NCBI GenBank assembly: GCA_017551845.1
Contig: JAFZKR010000116.1
Location: forward strand, 1 to 29,283
From: Bacteroidaceae bacterium
GTDB lineage: Bacteria > Bacteroidota > Bacteroidia > Bacteroidales > Bacteroidaceae
Reading direction: 5' to 3'
Length of the DNA stretch: 29,283 nucleotides
The position numbers and the translations under genes are program-made. The notes beneath the pieces were generated by a model. That model was not told the origin of the DNA. It did no database searches and saw nothing but the letters and a program-made list of their open reading frames with translations. This document shows, piece after piece, positions 1-7,308 of this stretch. The stretch's first letter is position 1, and every line of letters starts with the position of its first letter.

Positions 1-1
1 C

Positions 2-424
2 ATTGATTACGCCGACAATCTGTTTGACATCACCTTATTATATAATGGTGCTGACAACGCAGTTCACCCTGTAAGCGCAACCAAGGCTATTCCTACATTG
101 TTCGACGGCGCAGGTGATTATACTTTGTATGTTACCAACTACAATGCTGAGCTGCTTGCTCCTGCCTTCAAGAAGTTTATTGCCGTTACTGACGCAATCA
201 AGACTGATGATCCCACTAAGAGTGCTAAGGGTGGTGACAGTACAGCAAAGAGTGTAAGGAATACTGCAAACAATGGTGAAGGCTTTAAGATCGTTCAGGA
301 TGGTGATGTTGCTTCTGTAACATTCCACGCAAACAACATCGGTTACACCTATGAGATAACTTATTCTGCTATTGACTATCATGGCAAGATTTCAACAAAG
401 AGGTTCTATGTAACCGTTAAGTAA
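2..424 (+). CDS. C-terminal part of an unrecognised surface-type protein (5' truncated)
   Basis: An open frame enters from the left edge and ends at TAA 422-424, giving 141 visible residues. The frame is open from base 2, so the real start lies outside the window; an internal TTG at 98 is not a likely start. The visible part is hydrophilic and rich in beta-prone residues, with no cysteine cluster or membrane segment. It ends with RFYVTVK, which resembles the final strand of an immunoglobulin-like or beta-sandwich domain. I cannot assign a family. The next gene, an OmpA-family protein, starts 22 bp downstream on the same strand, so the two are probably co-transcribed and this one is likely exported too. 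That localisation is an inference from context, because the N-terminus is missing. Confidence 0.75.
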   Translation: MDYADNLFDITLLYNGADNAVHPVSATKAIPTLFDGAGDYTLYVTNYNAELLAPAFKKFIAVTDAIKTDDPTKSAKGGDSTAKSVRNTANNGEGFKIVQDGDVASVTFHANNIGYTYEITYSAIDYHGKISTKRFYVTVK

Positions 425-446
425 CCTTGTAAAACAATTGAACAAT

Positions 447-1655
447 ATGAAAAGAATATCAAAATTTGTATCGGCCATACTGTTGATGTCTGTATGTGCT
501 GTGATGCCTACTAAGGCTCAGAATGCCGGTAGTCAGAAGTATGATTATGATTTCAACCCACATTGGTTCATACAGCTCCAGGGCGGTGGACAATATACAC
601 TCGGTGAGGTTGAGATGAAGAAACTGCTTTCACCTAATGTTCAGTTCTCATTCGGTTATGAGTTCACACCCGTTGTAGCAGCCCGTCTGGCAATCGATGC
701 TTGGCAGAGTAAGGCTGGTATAGCTGGTAAGTGGGCAGATCTCGGTGACTTTGGTGAGCCGGTTTATTGGAAGTGGACATATGTTGCTCCTTCAATTGAT
801 GTTATGTTTGACATGACTCATTTCCTGGGAGGTTACAATCCTGAGCGCAAGTATTCAATTGGTGTGTTCGGCGGTATTGGTGCCAACATCCCCTTCAACA
901 ATGATGAGGCTTACGATGTAAACAAGGAGCTGAGAACACGTTATGACCGTGTTGATCCCAATGAGATTCAGCTGGCTCTTATCTGGAGTGATCCTTTCAA
1001 GAAGGAAGAGACAACTCAGGAGAGAGGTTTGTCAGCCCTGTTCCGTTTCGGTGGCTATTATGACTATCATCTGAATGACAACTGGTCACTCGGACTTGAG
1101 GCCAACGCCAACATCGTGAACGATCACTACAACTCTAAGAAGGCTGCCAACGCAGACTGGTACTTCAACCTCTTGGCTGGTGTTAAGTACTGCTTCGGCC
1201 AGACCTATTCAAAGAAACCTGCAGTTGATCCTTATGCAGCTCTTCTTGCTGCTGCAGCCGCTAATCAGGCTCCTGCTCCTGAGAAGATCGTGGAGAGAGT
1301 TGAGAAGGTTGTTGAGAAGGAGGTTCCTTATCTCTATGAGGAGATTTACTTCACAATCAACAAGTACAATATCAACAAGGGTGAAGAGTACAAGGTACGT
1401 CATATTGCTGACTTCCTGAAGCAGAATCCTGATGCTAAGGTTTCCATTACAGGTCACGCTGACAGCAACACCGGTACAAAGTCAATCAACCAGACTCTGT
1501 CAGAGAAGCGTGCTGCTGAAGTTGCCAAGGTTCTCACCGAGCAGTATGGAATCAGCAGCTCACGCATATCAACCGATGCCAAGGGTGATACCGCTAACTT
1601 CTACAGCGGCAGCAACTATGAGCTGAATCGTGTATGCGTTTGCATTGGAAAGTAA
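447..1655 (+). CDS. OmpA-family outer-membrane protein with C-terminal peptidoglycan-binding domain
   Basis: A 402-residue protein. I chose ATG 447 over TTG 438 because it opens directly with a signal peptide (MKRISKFVSAILLMSV...TKAQ, cleaved near residue 25). Residues ~35-260 alternate aromatic and polar stretches (GGGQYTLGEV, FSFGYEFTPVVAARLAID, FGGYYDYHLNDNWSLGLEAN) as in an eight-stranded OmpA-type barrel. A charged linker with repeated VEKVVEKEV follows, then the OmpA-like domain from about residue 295, with FTINKYNINKGEE, the conserved VSITGHADSNTG and LSEKRAAEVAKVL. The usual NRRVE-type end is here NRVCVCIGK, with two unexpected cysteines. Family knowledge says the C-terminal domain anchors the outer membrane to peptidoglycan. 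The gene follows the partial CDS closely and ends before a strong hairpin at 1678-1718. Confidence 0.88.
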   Translation: MKRISKFVSAILLMSVCAVMPTKAQNAGSQKYDYDFNPHWFIQLQGGGQYTLGEVEMKKLLSPNVQFSFGYEFTPVVAARLAIDAWQSKAGIAGKWADLGDFGEPVYWKWTYVAPSIDVMFDMTHFLGGYNPERKYSIGVFGGIGANIPFNNDEAYDVNKELRTRYDRVDPNEIQLALIWSDPFKKEETTQERGLSALFRFGGYYDYHLNDNWSLGLEANANIVNDHYNSKKAANADWYFNLLAGVKYCFGQTYSKKPAVDPYAALLAAAAANQAPAPEKIVERVEKVVEKEVPYLYEEIYFTINKYNINKGEEYKVRHIADFLKQNPDAKVSITGHADSNTGTKSINQTLSEKRAAEVAKVLTEQYGISSSRISTDAKGDTANFYSGSNYELNRVCVCIGK

Positions 1656-1677
1656 TGTAAATAACATTTAATCCCTG

Positions 1678-1718
1678 AATCATGCCTGTACCTGGTTTTT
1701 CAGGCTACAGGCATGATT
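1678..1718 (+). terminator. Strong hairpin after the ompA-like gene
   Basis: The left arm 1678-1694 (AATCATGCCTGTACCTG) pairs with 1701-1718 (CAGG, one bulged C, TACAGGCATGATT), giving 13 + 4 base pairs around a six-base loop. Only a short TTTC follows, so as an intrinsic terminator it lacks a good U tract. The next ATG is at 1733, only 14 bases downstream, so the hairpin may instead lie in the leader of the next gene. Confidence 0.7.
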
Positions 1719-1732
1719 TCGTATAAAAGCCT

Positions 1733-2899
1733 ATGAGGAAATTTTTACTACTCTTCTCTTTCGTTCTTACAGCTGCAACGGCAGTTAATGCTGATGATCC
1801 TGCTGACGGATACTATAGGGTACATAACCTGAAGACTGAACGGTATGTCTATGTTACAGACAATACCGGAAGTGTCAATTATCAGGCTATGGATGCTGAT
1901 ATGAAAGCCATACAACTGTGGAAGAACCACGACAAGACCATATCAGATCCTGCCTCGGTGATATATCTTCAGTATATAGGTAATAACGAAAAGAGCGGTA
2001 AATACTATGATCTGCAGAGTCAGGGTACCGGAGTACATGAGATAATTGATTATTATGTCTATCTGCATGAATCCAATGGTACTTACCAGTTGTACGCTGA
2101 AGGAAAATATCTTTGTGACAATGAGACTACTGAAAGGGATCAGGGTGGTATGGGAATGGACCGGACTGGTGATTATCGTCGCTGGGTTTCTACTCAGATT
2201 GACGTGACTAGTGATGAATATTTCGGTATTACACCTGCAATCAAATCTGGAAGCCTGTATTATCATCCTTTCTTTGCCGATTTCGGTTTTACTCCGTATT
2301 CAGAAGGAATGAAAGTTTGGTATATCTCAAAAATTGATTCTGAATGTGTTGTAATAAGTGAACTGAAGAGTGAGGTAATTCCTGCGCGGACTCCCGTTAT
2401 AGTGGAATGCTCCTCGAAGTATGCCACCAACAACAGGCTTGATTTGAAGTATTCATACGATGCCGGTCCTAAAGACAATCTCCTGAAGGGTGTTTACTTC
2501 AATAATCCCAACAGGTCAAAGTCAGCTGATTCAAGAACGGAGTATGACCCTGCAACCATGCGTGTCCTTGGACTTACTGCAGAAGGAAAGCTTGGATACA
2601 TTTTGTCAACGGTTCAGGCTGACAGCAAGGACAAAAAGCAGTATTTGGAAGCCAACCAATCCTATCTGGTGGTAGGTGAGAATATGGCGGATGAGCTGCC
2701 GGTAGTTACTGAAGATGAGTATCAGGCTATTCTTGAGGAGCGTCTGAACGCTTCGGTCAAGAGTCACGCAACCGAAAAGAGATATACTGTATATCAGATA
2801 TCAGGCCGTAAGTTGGGTGAGCTTGACGAGAAACAGCTAAATTCTCTGCCTGACGGTATCTATATTGTCAACAACAGGAAATATGTTGTAGGAAAGTAA
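1733..2899 (+). CDS. Secreted protein of unknown function
   Basis: A 388-residue protein with a clear signal peptide (MRKFLLLFSFVLTAATAVNA, cleaved near residue 20). There is no lipobox cysteine, so it should be released to the periplasm or exported further. The mature part starts DDPADGYYRVHNLKTERYVYVTD, which resembles beta-trefoil-like or ricin-like segments seen in secreted Bacteroidetes proteins, but I cannot name a family. The C-terminus (YTVYQISGRKLGEL...LPDGIYIVNNRKYVV) matches the common tail of secreted Prevotella/Bacteroides proteins (VYxLxGRxV...LPxGIYIVNGKK), which resembles type IX secretion-type terminal domains. Whether it acts as a sorting signal here is not shown by the sequence. 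The gene starts 14 bp after a large hairpin and ends before a bidirectional terminator. Confidence 0.8.
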   Translation: MRKFLLLFSFVLTAATAVNADDPADGYYRVHNLKTERYVYVTDNTGSVNYQAMDADMKAIQLWKNHDKTISDPASVIYLQYIGNNEKSGKYYDLQSQGTGVHEIIDYYVYLHESNGTYQLYAEGKYLCDNETTERDQGGMGMDRTGDYRRWVSTQIDVTSDEYFGITPAIKSGSLYYHPFFADFGFTPYSEGMKVWYISKIDSECVVISELKSEVIPARTPVIVECSSKYATNNRLDLKYSYDAGPKDNLLKGVYFNNPNRSKSADSRTEYDPATMRVLGLTAEGKLGYILSTVQADSKDKKQYLEANQSYLVVGENMADELPVVTEDEYQAILEERLNASVKSHATEKRYTVYQISGRKLGELDEKQLNSLPDGIYIVNNRKYVVGK

Positions 2900-2914
2900 G
2901 AACGACCTCAAAAT

Positions 2915-2955
2915 AAAGAAAGATGGAACCGGATTGACTAGTTCCATCTTTCTTT
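2915..2955. terminator. Bidirectional intrinsic terminator between convergent genes
   Basis: A perfect 15-bp inverted repeat, AAAGAAAGATGGAAC at 2915-2929 and GTTCCATCTTTCTTT at 2941-2955, with an 11-base loop. It is flanked by A-rich sequence on the left and TTTTATTT on the right, so U tracts are present in both directions. It sits between the + strand gene ending at 2899 and the minus-strand gene ending at 2969 and can serve both. Confidence 0.9.
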
Positions 2956-2968
2956 TATTTCAGTCCTG

Positions 2969-3967
2969 TCAGAACAGACGGTAGGAAATACTGATGTTAA
3001 TTATGGGGAAAACCTTGAACTTGTTTGATATGTCTATATATTTGCTCACTTGACCGTTCAGGTTATTAAGCGTTGTGATTTCAGTTTCTTGATCTGTGCC
3101 TGGTTGTGCATAGACTTTTGGCGATCCACCCCAAAACATAACGCCACAGTCTGCAGCAAACTTAAGACGTTCATTCTTACGGTCTATAAGACCGTTAAAT
3201 CCGGCTCCAAGGTAAGGACGGAAAGAATTAACTTTCATTTTTGCCTTTACCATATTATCTTCATCGGGTTCCATCATGTAGGGAGTACCATCCTTGAAAT
3301 CACCGATATGCATTCCCATACGTCCGGCTTCGAGAATTCTTGAATTGACATACGGAGGTAACTCCATGCCCAGAAATACTCCGTCATATTCACTTTCATC
3401 GTTGTACTCAAGGTCATAAACCTTGTTATAGATATTGTTGTACATTGATACGGATATAAGGGTGGTCATCTCTTCCGTCCTGTTGTAGGCCTTCCCGATA
3501 ACCGAAGGTCCGACATAGAAACCGGTGGTGAAATACCAATGGTCGTTGCGGAAAGGATATACGTCAACGAGCAGTTTGAAGTTGTGGAAAGAGGGTTCGG
3601 CAATCATATCAACCTCTTGGTCAATCTTGAATCCTGTCATGTCCTCAAGATAGGCTGACATGCGGTCAAAACGGGACCTTCCTTCACTGTCGTAACCTGG
3701 ATCACCATCCTCGCCTACCTGGATGTTGAAATGAAGAGGAAGCTTGAACTTTGGCATCCAGTCGAATCCTGTACGTAACCGGATTCTCTTGTTCAGACGT
3801 GATTCAACTCCGAAACCGATACCGGTGGAGCCAGCCTCCACGGATAGGCTGAGATCCGGATTGAGATTAGTTTTATTGAAGAAATTCTTGAAATCCAGGT
3901 CCTGAGCGAAACTGCCTGATACTGTTACCAGTGCTAAAATGGCTGATGTCAGTTTTGGGAACTTCAT
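2969..3967 (-). CDS. Outer-membrane beta-barrel protein, unknown function
   Basis: A 332-residue protein with signal peptide MKFPKLTSAILALVTVSGSFAQ. Strands of alternating polarity run through the protein (LSLSVEAGSTGIGFGVESRL, IRLRTGFDWMPKFKLPLHFNIQ, NFKLLVDVYPFRNDHWYFTTGFYVGPSVIG). It ends FPIINISISYRLF, a terminal aromatic residue typical of outer-membrane barrels recognised by the BAM machinery. The long loops are acidic. I do not recognise a named family. Its ATG lies only 8 bp after the stop of the gamma subunit of the 2-oxoacid oxidoreductase, so it probably shares that transcript, although an obvious functional link to a cytoplasmic redox enzyme is missing. Transcription ends at the 2915-2955 terminator. 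Confidence 0.8.
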   Translation of the reverse strand: MKFPKLTSAILALVTVSGSFAQDLDFKNFFNKTNLNPDLSLSVEAGSTGIGFGVESRLNKRIRLRTGFDWMPKFKLPLHFNIQVGEDGDPGYDSEGRSRFDRMSAYLEDMTGFKIDQEVDMIAEPSFHNFKLLVDVYPFRNDHWYFTTGFYVGPSVIGKAYNRTEEMTTLISVSMYNNIYNKVYDLEYNDESEYDGVFLGMELPPYVNSRILEAGRMGMHIGDFKDGTPYMMEPDEDNMVKAKMKVNSFRPYLGAGFNGLIDRKNERLKFAADCGVMFWGGSPKVYAQPGTDQETEITTLNNLNGQVSKYIDISNKFKVFPIINISISYRLF

Positions 3968-3975
3968 TGCGGGAC

Positions 3976-4512
3976 TTATTTGACTAATTCCATTCCGGCT
4001 TTGATGGCCTTTTCATTCAGCGGAAGATATTTCCAGTTACGTTCCGATACAGAGTGCTTGATGCCTTCCATTACATACTCGACATCGAGTATGGGGCGTA
4101 TCTTCATGAATGCGCCCAGTAGGAACATATTTGCAACCTTGGTGGCATTGATCTTGGCTGCCTCCTCAATGGCCTTGATGGGGTAGATAGTTATGTCGGT
4201 TCGGACAGGCTTGCGGGTGATGGTGCTGGGGGTGTAGATGAGTACACCGCCAGGTTTTACCATAGGTTCAAACTTGTCCATAGACTGCTGGTTCAGGATG
4301 ATTGCGGTGCTGAACTTCTGAAGGATGGGTGAGCTGATACGGCTGTCACTCAGAATAACCGTAACGTTGGCTGTACCTCCACGAATCTCAGGGCCGTATG
4401 ACGGCATCCATGATACTTCCAGACCCTGCATCAGGCCTGAATAAGCTATTATCTTGCCCATTGAGAGGACTCCCTGTCCTCCGAATCCGGCTATGATTAT
4501 CTCTTCTGTCAT
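3976..4512 (-). CDS. 2-oxoacid:ferredoxin oxidoreductase, gamma subunit
   Basis: A 178-residue protein. The frame stays open upstream to an ATG at 4545, but MTEEIIIAGFGGQGV is the normal family N-terminus, so I chose ATG 4512, 19 bp after the beta-subunit stop. The glycine-rich GFGGQG (residues 9-14), SYGPEIRGGTANVTVILSD and ILNQQSMDKF are characteristic of the gamma domain of pyruvate/2-oxoglutarate/2-ketoisovalerate:ferredoxin oxidoreductases. The length is normal for a separate gamma subunit. Together with the alpha, beta and ferredoxin subunits upstream, the enzyme oxidatively decarboxylates a 2-oxoacid to its acyl-CoA in the cytoplasm and reduces ferredoxin. In anaerobic Bacteroidales it often works in the reductive, carboxylating direction. 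The substrate (2-oxoglutarate, KorC, or branched-chain 2-oxoacid, VorA) cannot be settled from sequence alone. Confidence 0.9.
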   Translation of the reverse strand: MTEEIIIAGFGGQGVLSMGKIIAYSGLMQGLEVSWMPSYGPEIRGGTANVTVILSDSRISSPILQKFSTAIILNQQSMDKFEPMVKPGGVLIYTPSTITRKPVRTDITIYPIKAIEEAAKINATKVANMFLLGAFMKIRPILDVEYVMEGIKHSVSERNWKYLPLNEKAIKAGMELVK

Positions 4513-4531
4513 TTTAGAGTGTCTTTTCAGG

Positions 4532-5326
4532 TTATCTGGGGGCATTCATGTCCATGACTAACTTGCCATCGACTTTCATATCACCCAGAGGGTATTTCTT
4601 GAACATGTTCTCAACCATCCAGTCATTGGCTGCCTTAGGTGAGAGACCCCAACCGGAGTTGCAGTTGGATACAACCTCGACGATTGAGGTGCCCTTCTTG
4701 TCACGCTGGTTCTCAAATGCCTGACGCAGAGCCTTCTTGAGCTTGCGTACATTGGCGGGAGTGTGTACAGAATGGCGTGTTACATAGCATACACCGTCCA
4801 GCTGAGCCAGCAGCGGGGTAATGTTGAGTGGATAACCCATGGTCTTGACGTCACGGCCGCGGGGGCAGGTGGTGGTCTTCATTCCCTCCAGTGTGGTGGG
4901 GGCCATCTGACCTCCGGTCATTCCGTAAATTCCGTTGTTGATGAATACTATCACTATGTTCTCACCGCGGTTGCAGGCATGCATGGTCTCGCCGGTGCCT
5001 ATTGCAGCCAGGTCACCGTCACCCTGATAGGTGAAGACAAACTTGTCAGGCTGTACGCGCTTGATGCCGGTGGCAACGGCGCAGGCTCGGCCGTGAGCGG
5101 CCTCAACCACATCGAACTTATAGAAATCATATAGGAACACGGAGCAGCCTACCGGCGAAATACCGATAACGTCATGCTCAATGCCCATCTCCTCAATAAC
5201 CTCGGCTATGGTGCGTACTACTACGCCGTGGCCGCAGCCAGGGCAGAAGTTGAACTGTTTTTCGGCCATCAGACGGCTTTTCTGATAGACTAGGTTTTCA
5301 GGTTTGATTATGTCTTTTGCTTCCAT
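4532..5326 (-). CDS. 2-oxoacid:ferredoxin oxidoreductase, beta (TPP-binding) subunit
   Basis: A 264-residue subunit that binds thiamine pyrophosphate. CPGCGHG lies at residues 28-34. The TPP signature begins at GDGD (102-105) and ends at INNGIYGMTGGQ (~129-140), which carries the Mg2+/diphosphate ligands. The HGRACAVATGIKR segment is also conserved. The length fits KorB/VorC beta subunits. It starts 8 bp after the alpha-subunit stop, and its end overlaps a spurious upstream extension of the gamma frame. The cysteines of CPGCGHG would help hold the Fe-S cluster found in some beta subunits, though the remaining ligands are not certain here. Substrate preference, 2-oxoglutarate or 3-methyl-2-oxobutanoate, is unresolved. 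Confidence 0.92.
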   Translation of the reverse strand: MEAKDIIKPENLVYQKSRLMAEKQFNFCPGCGHGVVVRTIAEVIEEMGIEHDVIGISPVGCSVFLYDFYKFDVVEAAHGRACAVATGIKRVQPDKFVFTYQGDGDLAAIGTGETMHACNRGENIVIVFINNGIYGMTGGQMAPTTLEGMKTTTCPRGRDVKTMGYPLNITPLLAQLDGVCYVTRHSVHTPANVRKLKKALRQAFENQRDKKGTSIVEVVSNCNSGWGLSPKAANDWMVENMFKKYPLGDMKVDGKLVMDMNAPR

Positions 5327-5334
5327 TGCCGTGT

Positions 5335-6414
5335 TTATTTGATATTGAAGTAGTCATAAAGGGCAGTCTCAATCTCCTCGGGTGTGGGAACCATACCTCC
5401 CAAGCGTCCGAAGAAACCTACGGGCTTGCGTCCCTCGACAGCCAGACGGATATCCTCAATCATCTGGCCTGCACTCAGCTCAACTGACATAAAGCCCTTG
5501 ACGCGGCTGTTGTCAGCAAGTTCACGTATCCGGTCATACGGGAACGGATAGAGTGTGATGGGGCGGAAAAGGCCAATCTTATGACCTTTGGCACGTGCCA
5601 GCTCGATGCTCTTCTGTGCTATGCGGGCAATTATTCCGAATGCTATAATGATGTAGTCGGCGTCATCGCACCCAATCATTTCATAGCGAACCTCATTTTT
5701 CTCCATCTCGCGATATTTCTTCTGCAGACGGATGTTCACCAGCTCGTGCTCCTGCGGCAGCAGATTCAGTGAGGTGATGAAGCGGCGTTCCTTGCCTTCG
5801 GGCGTACCGTTGGTGGCCCAGTCCGGGTATTCAGTCATGCGGGGACGTGGCTCGGGAAGATAAATCTTTTCCATCATCTGTCCCAGGGCACCGTCAGCCA
5901 GGATCATAGTGGGGTTGCGATATTTGAATGCAAGGTCAAAACCTAGTGCGATGAAATCTGCTAGTTCCTGTACTGATGAGGGAGCGAGGGTGAGCAGTTT
6001 GTAGTCACCGTGACCGCCACCCTTGACAGTCTGGAAATAATCTGCCTGGCTGGGCTGGATGGTTCCCAGTCCGGGACCTCCGCGTGATACGTTGATAAGC
6101 AGACAGGGCAGTTCGGCACCTGCAATGAATGATATTCCTTCACTCATAAGGCTAATGCCGGGGCTTGACGATGATGTCATGACTCTGTGTCCTGTAGATG
6201 CACCGCCATAAACCATGTTGATGGCGGAAACTTCACTCTCGGCCTGGAGTACGGCCATACCTGTGCGGGCAGTGGCATCGGTCTCCATGAGATACTCCAT
6301 TACCTCGGTCTGGGGGGTGATGGGATATCCGTAAAAGGCATCGGCACCGGCGCGTATTGCAGCCTCGGCAATTGCCTCATTGCCTTTCATAAGTCTCATT
6401 TCTCTTTCTTTCAT
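5335..6414 (-). CDS. 2-oxoacid:ferredoxin oxidoreductase, alpha subunit (VorB/KorA type)
   Basis: A 359-residue alpha subunit. The start MKEREMRLMKGNEAIAEAAI places the conserved KGNEAIAxAAI at residue 10 and YPITPQTEVMEYL at 30-42, the TPP/substrate pocket segment. ESEVSAINMVYGGASTG and TSSSSPGISLMSEGISF are further family blocks, and ELSAGQMIEDIRLAV marks the C-terminal domain. The length of ~360 without a fused gamma domain matches the subunits labelled VorB or KorA. The ATG is 2 bp after the ferredoxin stop, indicating translational coupling. Bacteroidales genomes usually carry this cluster; annotation databases name it either 2-oxoglutarate or 3-methyl-2-oxobutanoate oxidoreductase, and I leave the substrate open. 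Confidence 0.92.
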   Translation of the reverse strand: MKEREMRLMKGNEAIAEAAIRAGADAFYGYPITPQTEVMEYLMETDATARTGMAVLQAESEVSAINMVYGGASTGHRVMTSSSSPGISLMSEGISFIAGAELPCLLINVSRGGPGLGTIQPSQADYFQTVKGGGHGDYKLLTLAPSSVQELADFIALGFDLAFKYRNPTMILADGALGQMMEKIYLPEPRPRMTEYPDWATNGTPEGKERRFITSLNLLPQEHELVNIRLQKKYREMEKNEVRYEMIGCDDADYIIIAFGIIARIAQKSIELARAKGHKIGLFRPITLYPFPYDRIRELADNSRVKGFMSVELSAGQMIEDIRLAVEGRKPVGFFGRLGGMVPTPEEIETALYDYFNIK

Positions 6415-6416
6415 AA

Positions 6417-6647
6417 TTACTCCTCTACTTTTACCCTATAGACGGTAATGACTCCGTCAGGGCAGATAATGCCACAGTTGGTGCAACCTATGCAGGATTC
6501 AGGATTAACCATGTATGCATAGTGGTAACCCTTGCTGTTCACTGCCGATGACATGCCTATGACTCCCTTGTCACAGGTGTGTACACAGAGTTCGCAGCCT
6601 TTGCAACGTTCATTGTCAACTGTGATAGCACCTTGGATTTTTGCCAT
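6417..6647 (-). CDS. 2x[4Fe-4S] ferredoxin subunit of the 2-oxoacid oxidoreductase
   Basis: A 76-residue protein with two complete CxxCxxCxxxC clusters: C15, C18, C21, C25 in CKGCELCVHTC and C52, C55, C58, C62 in CIGCTNCGIIC. The second cluster is followed by PDG rather than the classic Pro. It is the delta-type subunit (KorD/VorD-like), which passes electrons from the TPP-bound intermediate to a soluble ferredoxin. It is the first gene of the four-subunit set in transcription order. It lies 38 bp downstream of the FKBP lipoprotein stop, and I see no TAnnTTTG element in that gap, so the set is probably transcribed from the glyS promoter or from a promoter inside the upstream genes. Confidence 0.93.
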   Translation of the reverse strand: MAKIQGAITVDNERCKGCELCVHTCDKGVIGMSSAVNSKGYHYAYMVNPESCIGCTNCGIICPDGVITVYRVKVEE

Positions 6648-6685
6648 GATAAAAATGTTGTTTTGGTATGTTAGGGGTATTGCGT

Positions 6686-7306
6686 TTATCTGGGGGAAAG
6701 TTTGTCTCCTGTTTTTGCGAATTCAACCAGGTTTATATCAAAAATGAGGGTGGAATAGGCTGGAACCTTATTTACATCGGAACTGCCGTAACCCAAAGTG
6801 TAGGGTATGTATATTATCCAACGGTCACCTGTGTGCATGTGCAGGAGAGCTGTGATGACCCCGTCCACAAGTCCTGAAACGACGAAAGAGGAGGGGATGT
6901 TGACATCGGGCTCAAGATCGCGGGTGGTGTAGGACTGGTCCAGTATCTGACCATTCGGGAAATTGTCAGTGGGAATGAGCCGGAGACGGTAGTTGATCCT
7001 GACACTGTCAGTATATAGTGGGGATTCAGTTCCATCGCCTTCTGAAAGTTTCTGACAGTAAATCCACTCGGTGTTCTTTTTTTCAGTCGCGGGATTGAGC
7101 CTGTAAGAGGAGAGCCTGAAGATGCTGTTCAGATCGGCGTCTTGTGCAGAAAGGTTGTTGTTGCACCTTGCGGCAAGGTCGTCAATATAGGAGAGATTGC
7201 GCTCTTTCCAGTCGTGGCGGTCATCAAGTTCCTCCGTCTCCTTGCAAGAACTAAGACAGAGGGTAGAAACAATGAGTGTCAGACAGATTCCCGTAATACT
7301 CTTCAT
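6686..7306 (-). CDS. FKBP-type peptidyl-prolyl cis-trans isomerase lipoprotein
   Basis: A 206-residue protein starting at ATG 7306; a TTG at 7312 would overlap the glyS stop. The N-terminus MKSITGICLTLIVSTLCLSSC is a lipoprotein signal with lipobox LSSC (C21), so the protein is membrane-anchored. The C-terminal half matches the FKBP fold: FPNGQILDQSY, a VSGLVDGVITALLHMHTGDRWIIYIPYTLGYG block and VPAYSTLIFDINLVEF at the end. In the family this domain catalyses prolyl isomerisation and acts as a periplasmic or outer-membrane folding helper. The GYG segment is followed by SSDVNKVPAYS rather than the common IPPNS, which is typical of the divergent Bacteroidetes members. The start is 2 bp downstream of the glyS stop, implying coupled translation. 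Confidence 0.88.
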   Translation of the reverse strand: MKSITGICLTLIVSTLCLSSCKETEELDDRHDWKERNLSYIDDLAARCNNNLSAQDADLNSIFRLSSYRLNPATEKKNTEWIYCQKLSEGDGTESPLYTDSVRINYRLRLIPTDNFPNGQILDQSYTTRDLEPDVNIPSSFVVSGLVDGVITALLHMHTGDRWIIYIPYTLGYGSSDVNKVPAYSTLIFDINLVEFAKTGDKLSPR

Positions 7307-7308
7307 GA

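Noticed and set aside
1180..1626. Alternative + strand frames inside the OmpA-like gene
   Set aside because: They are rich in Leu/Arg or Ser/Pro repeats typical of out-of-frame translation, and the OmpA frame accounts for the region.
4513..4545. Longer start for the gamma subunit (MPPDNLKRHSK extension)
   Set aside because: It overlaps the beta-subunit stop region and is unlike the conserved family start MTEEIIIAGFGGQGV.
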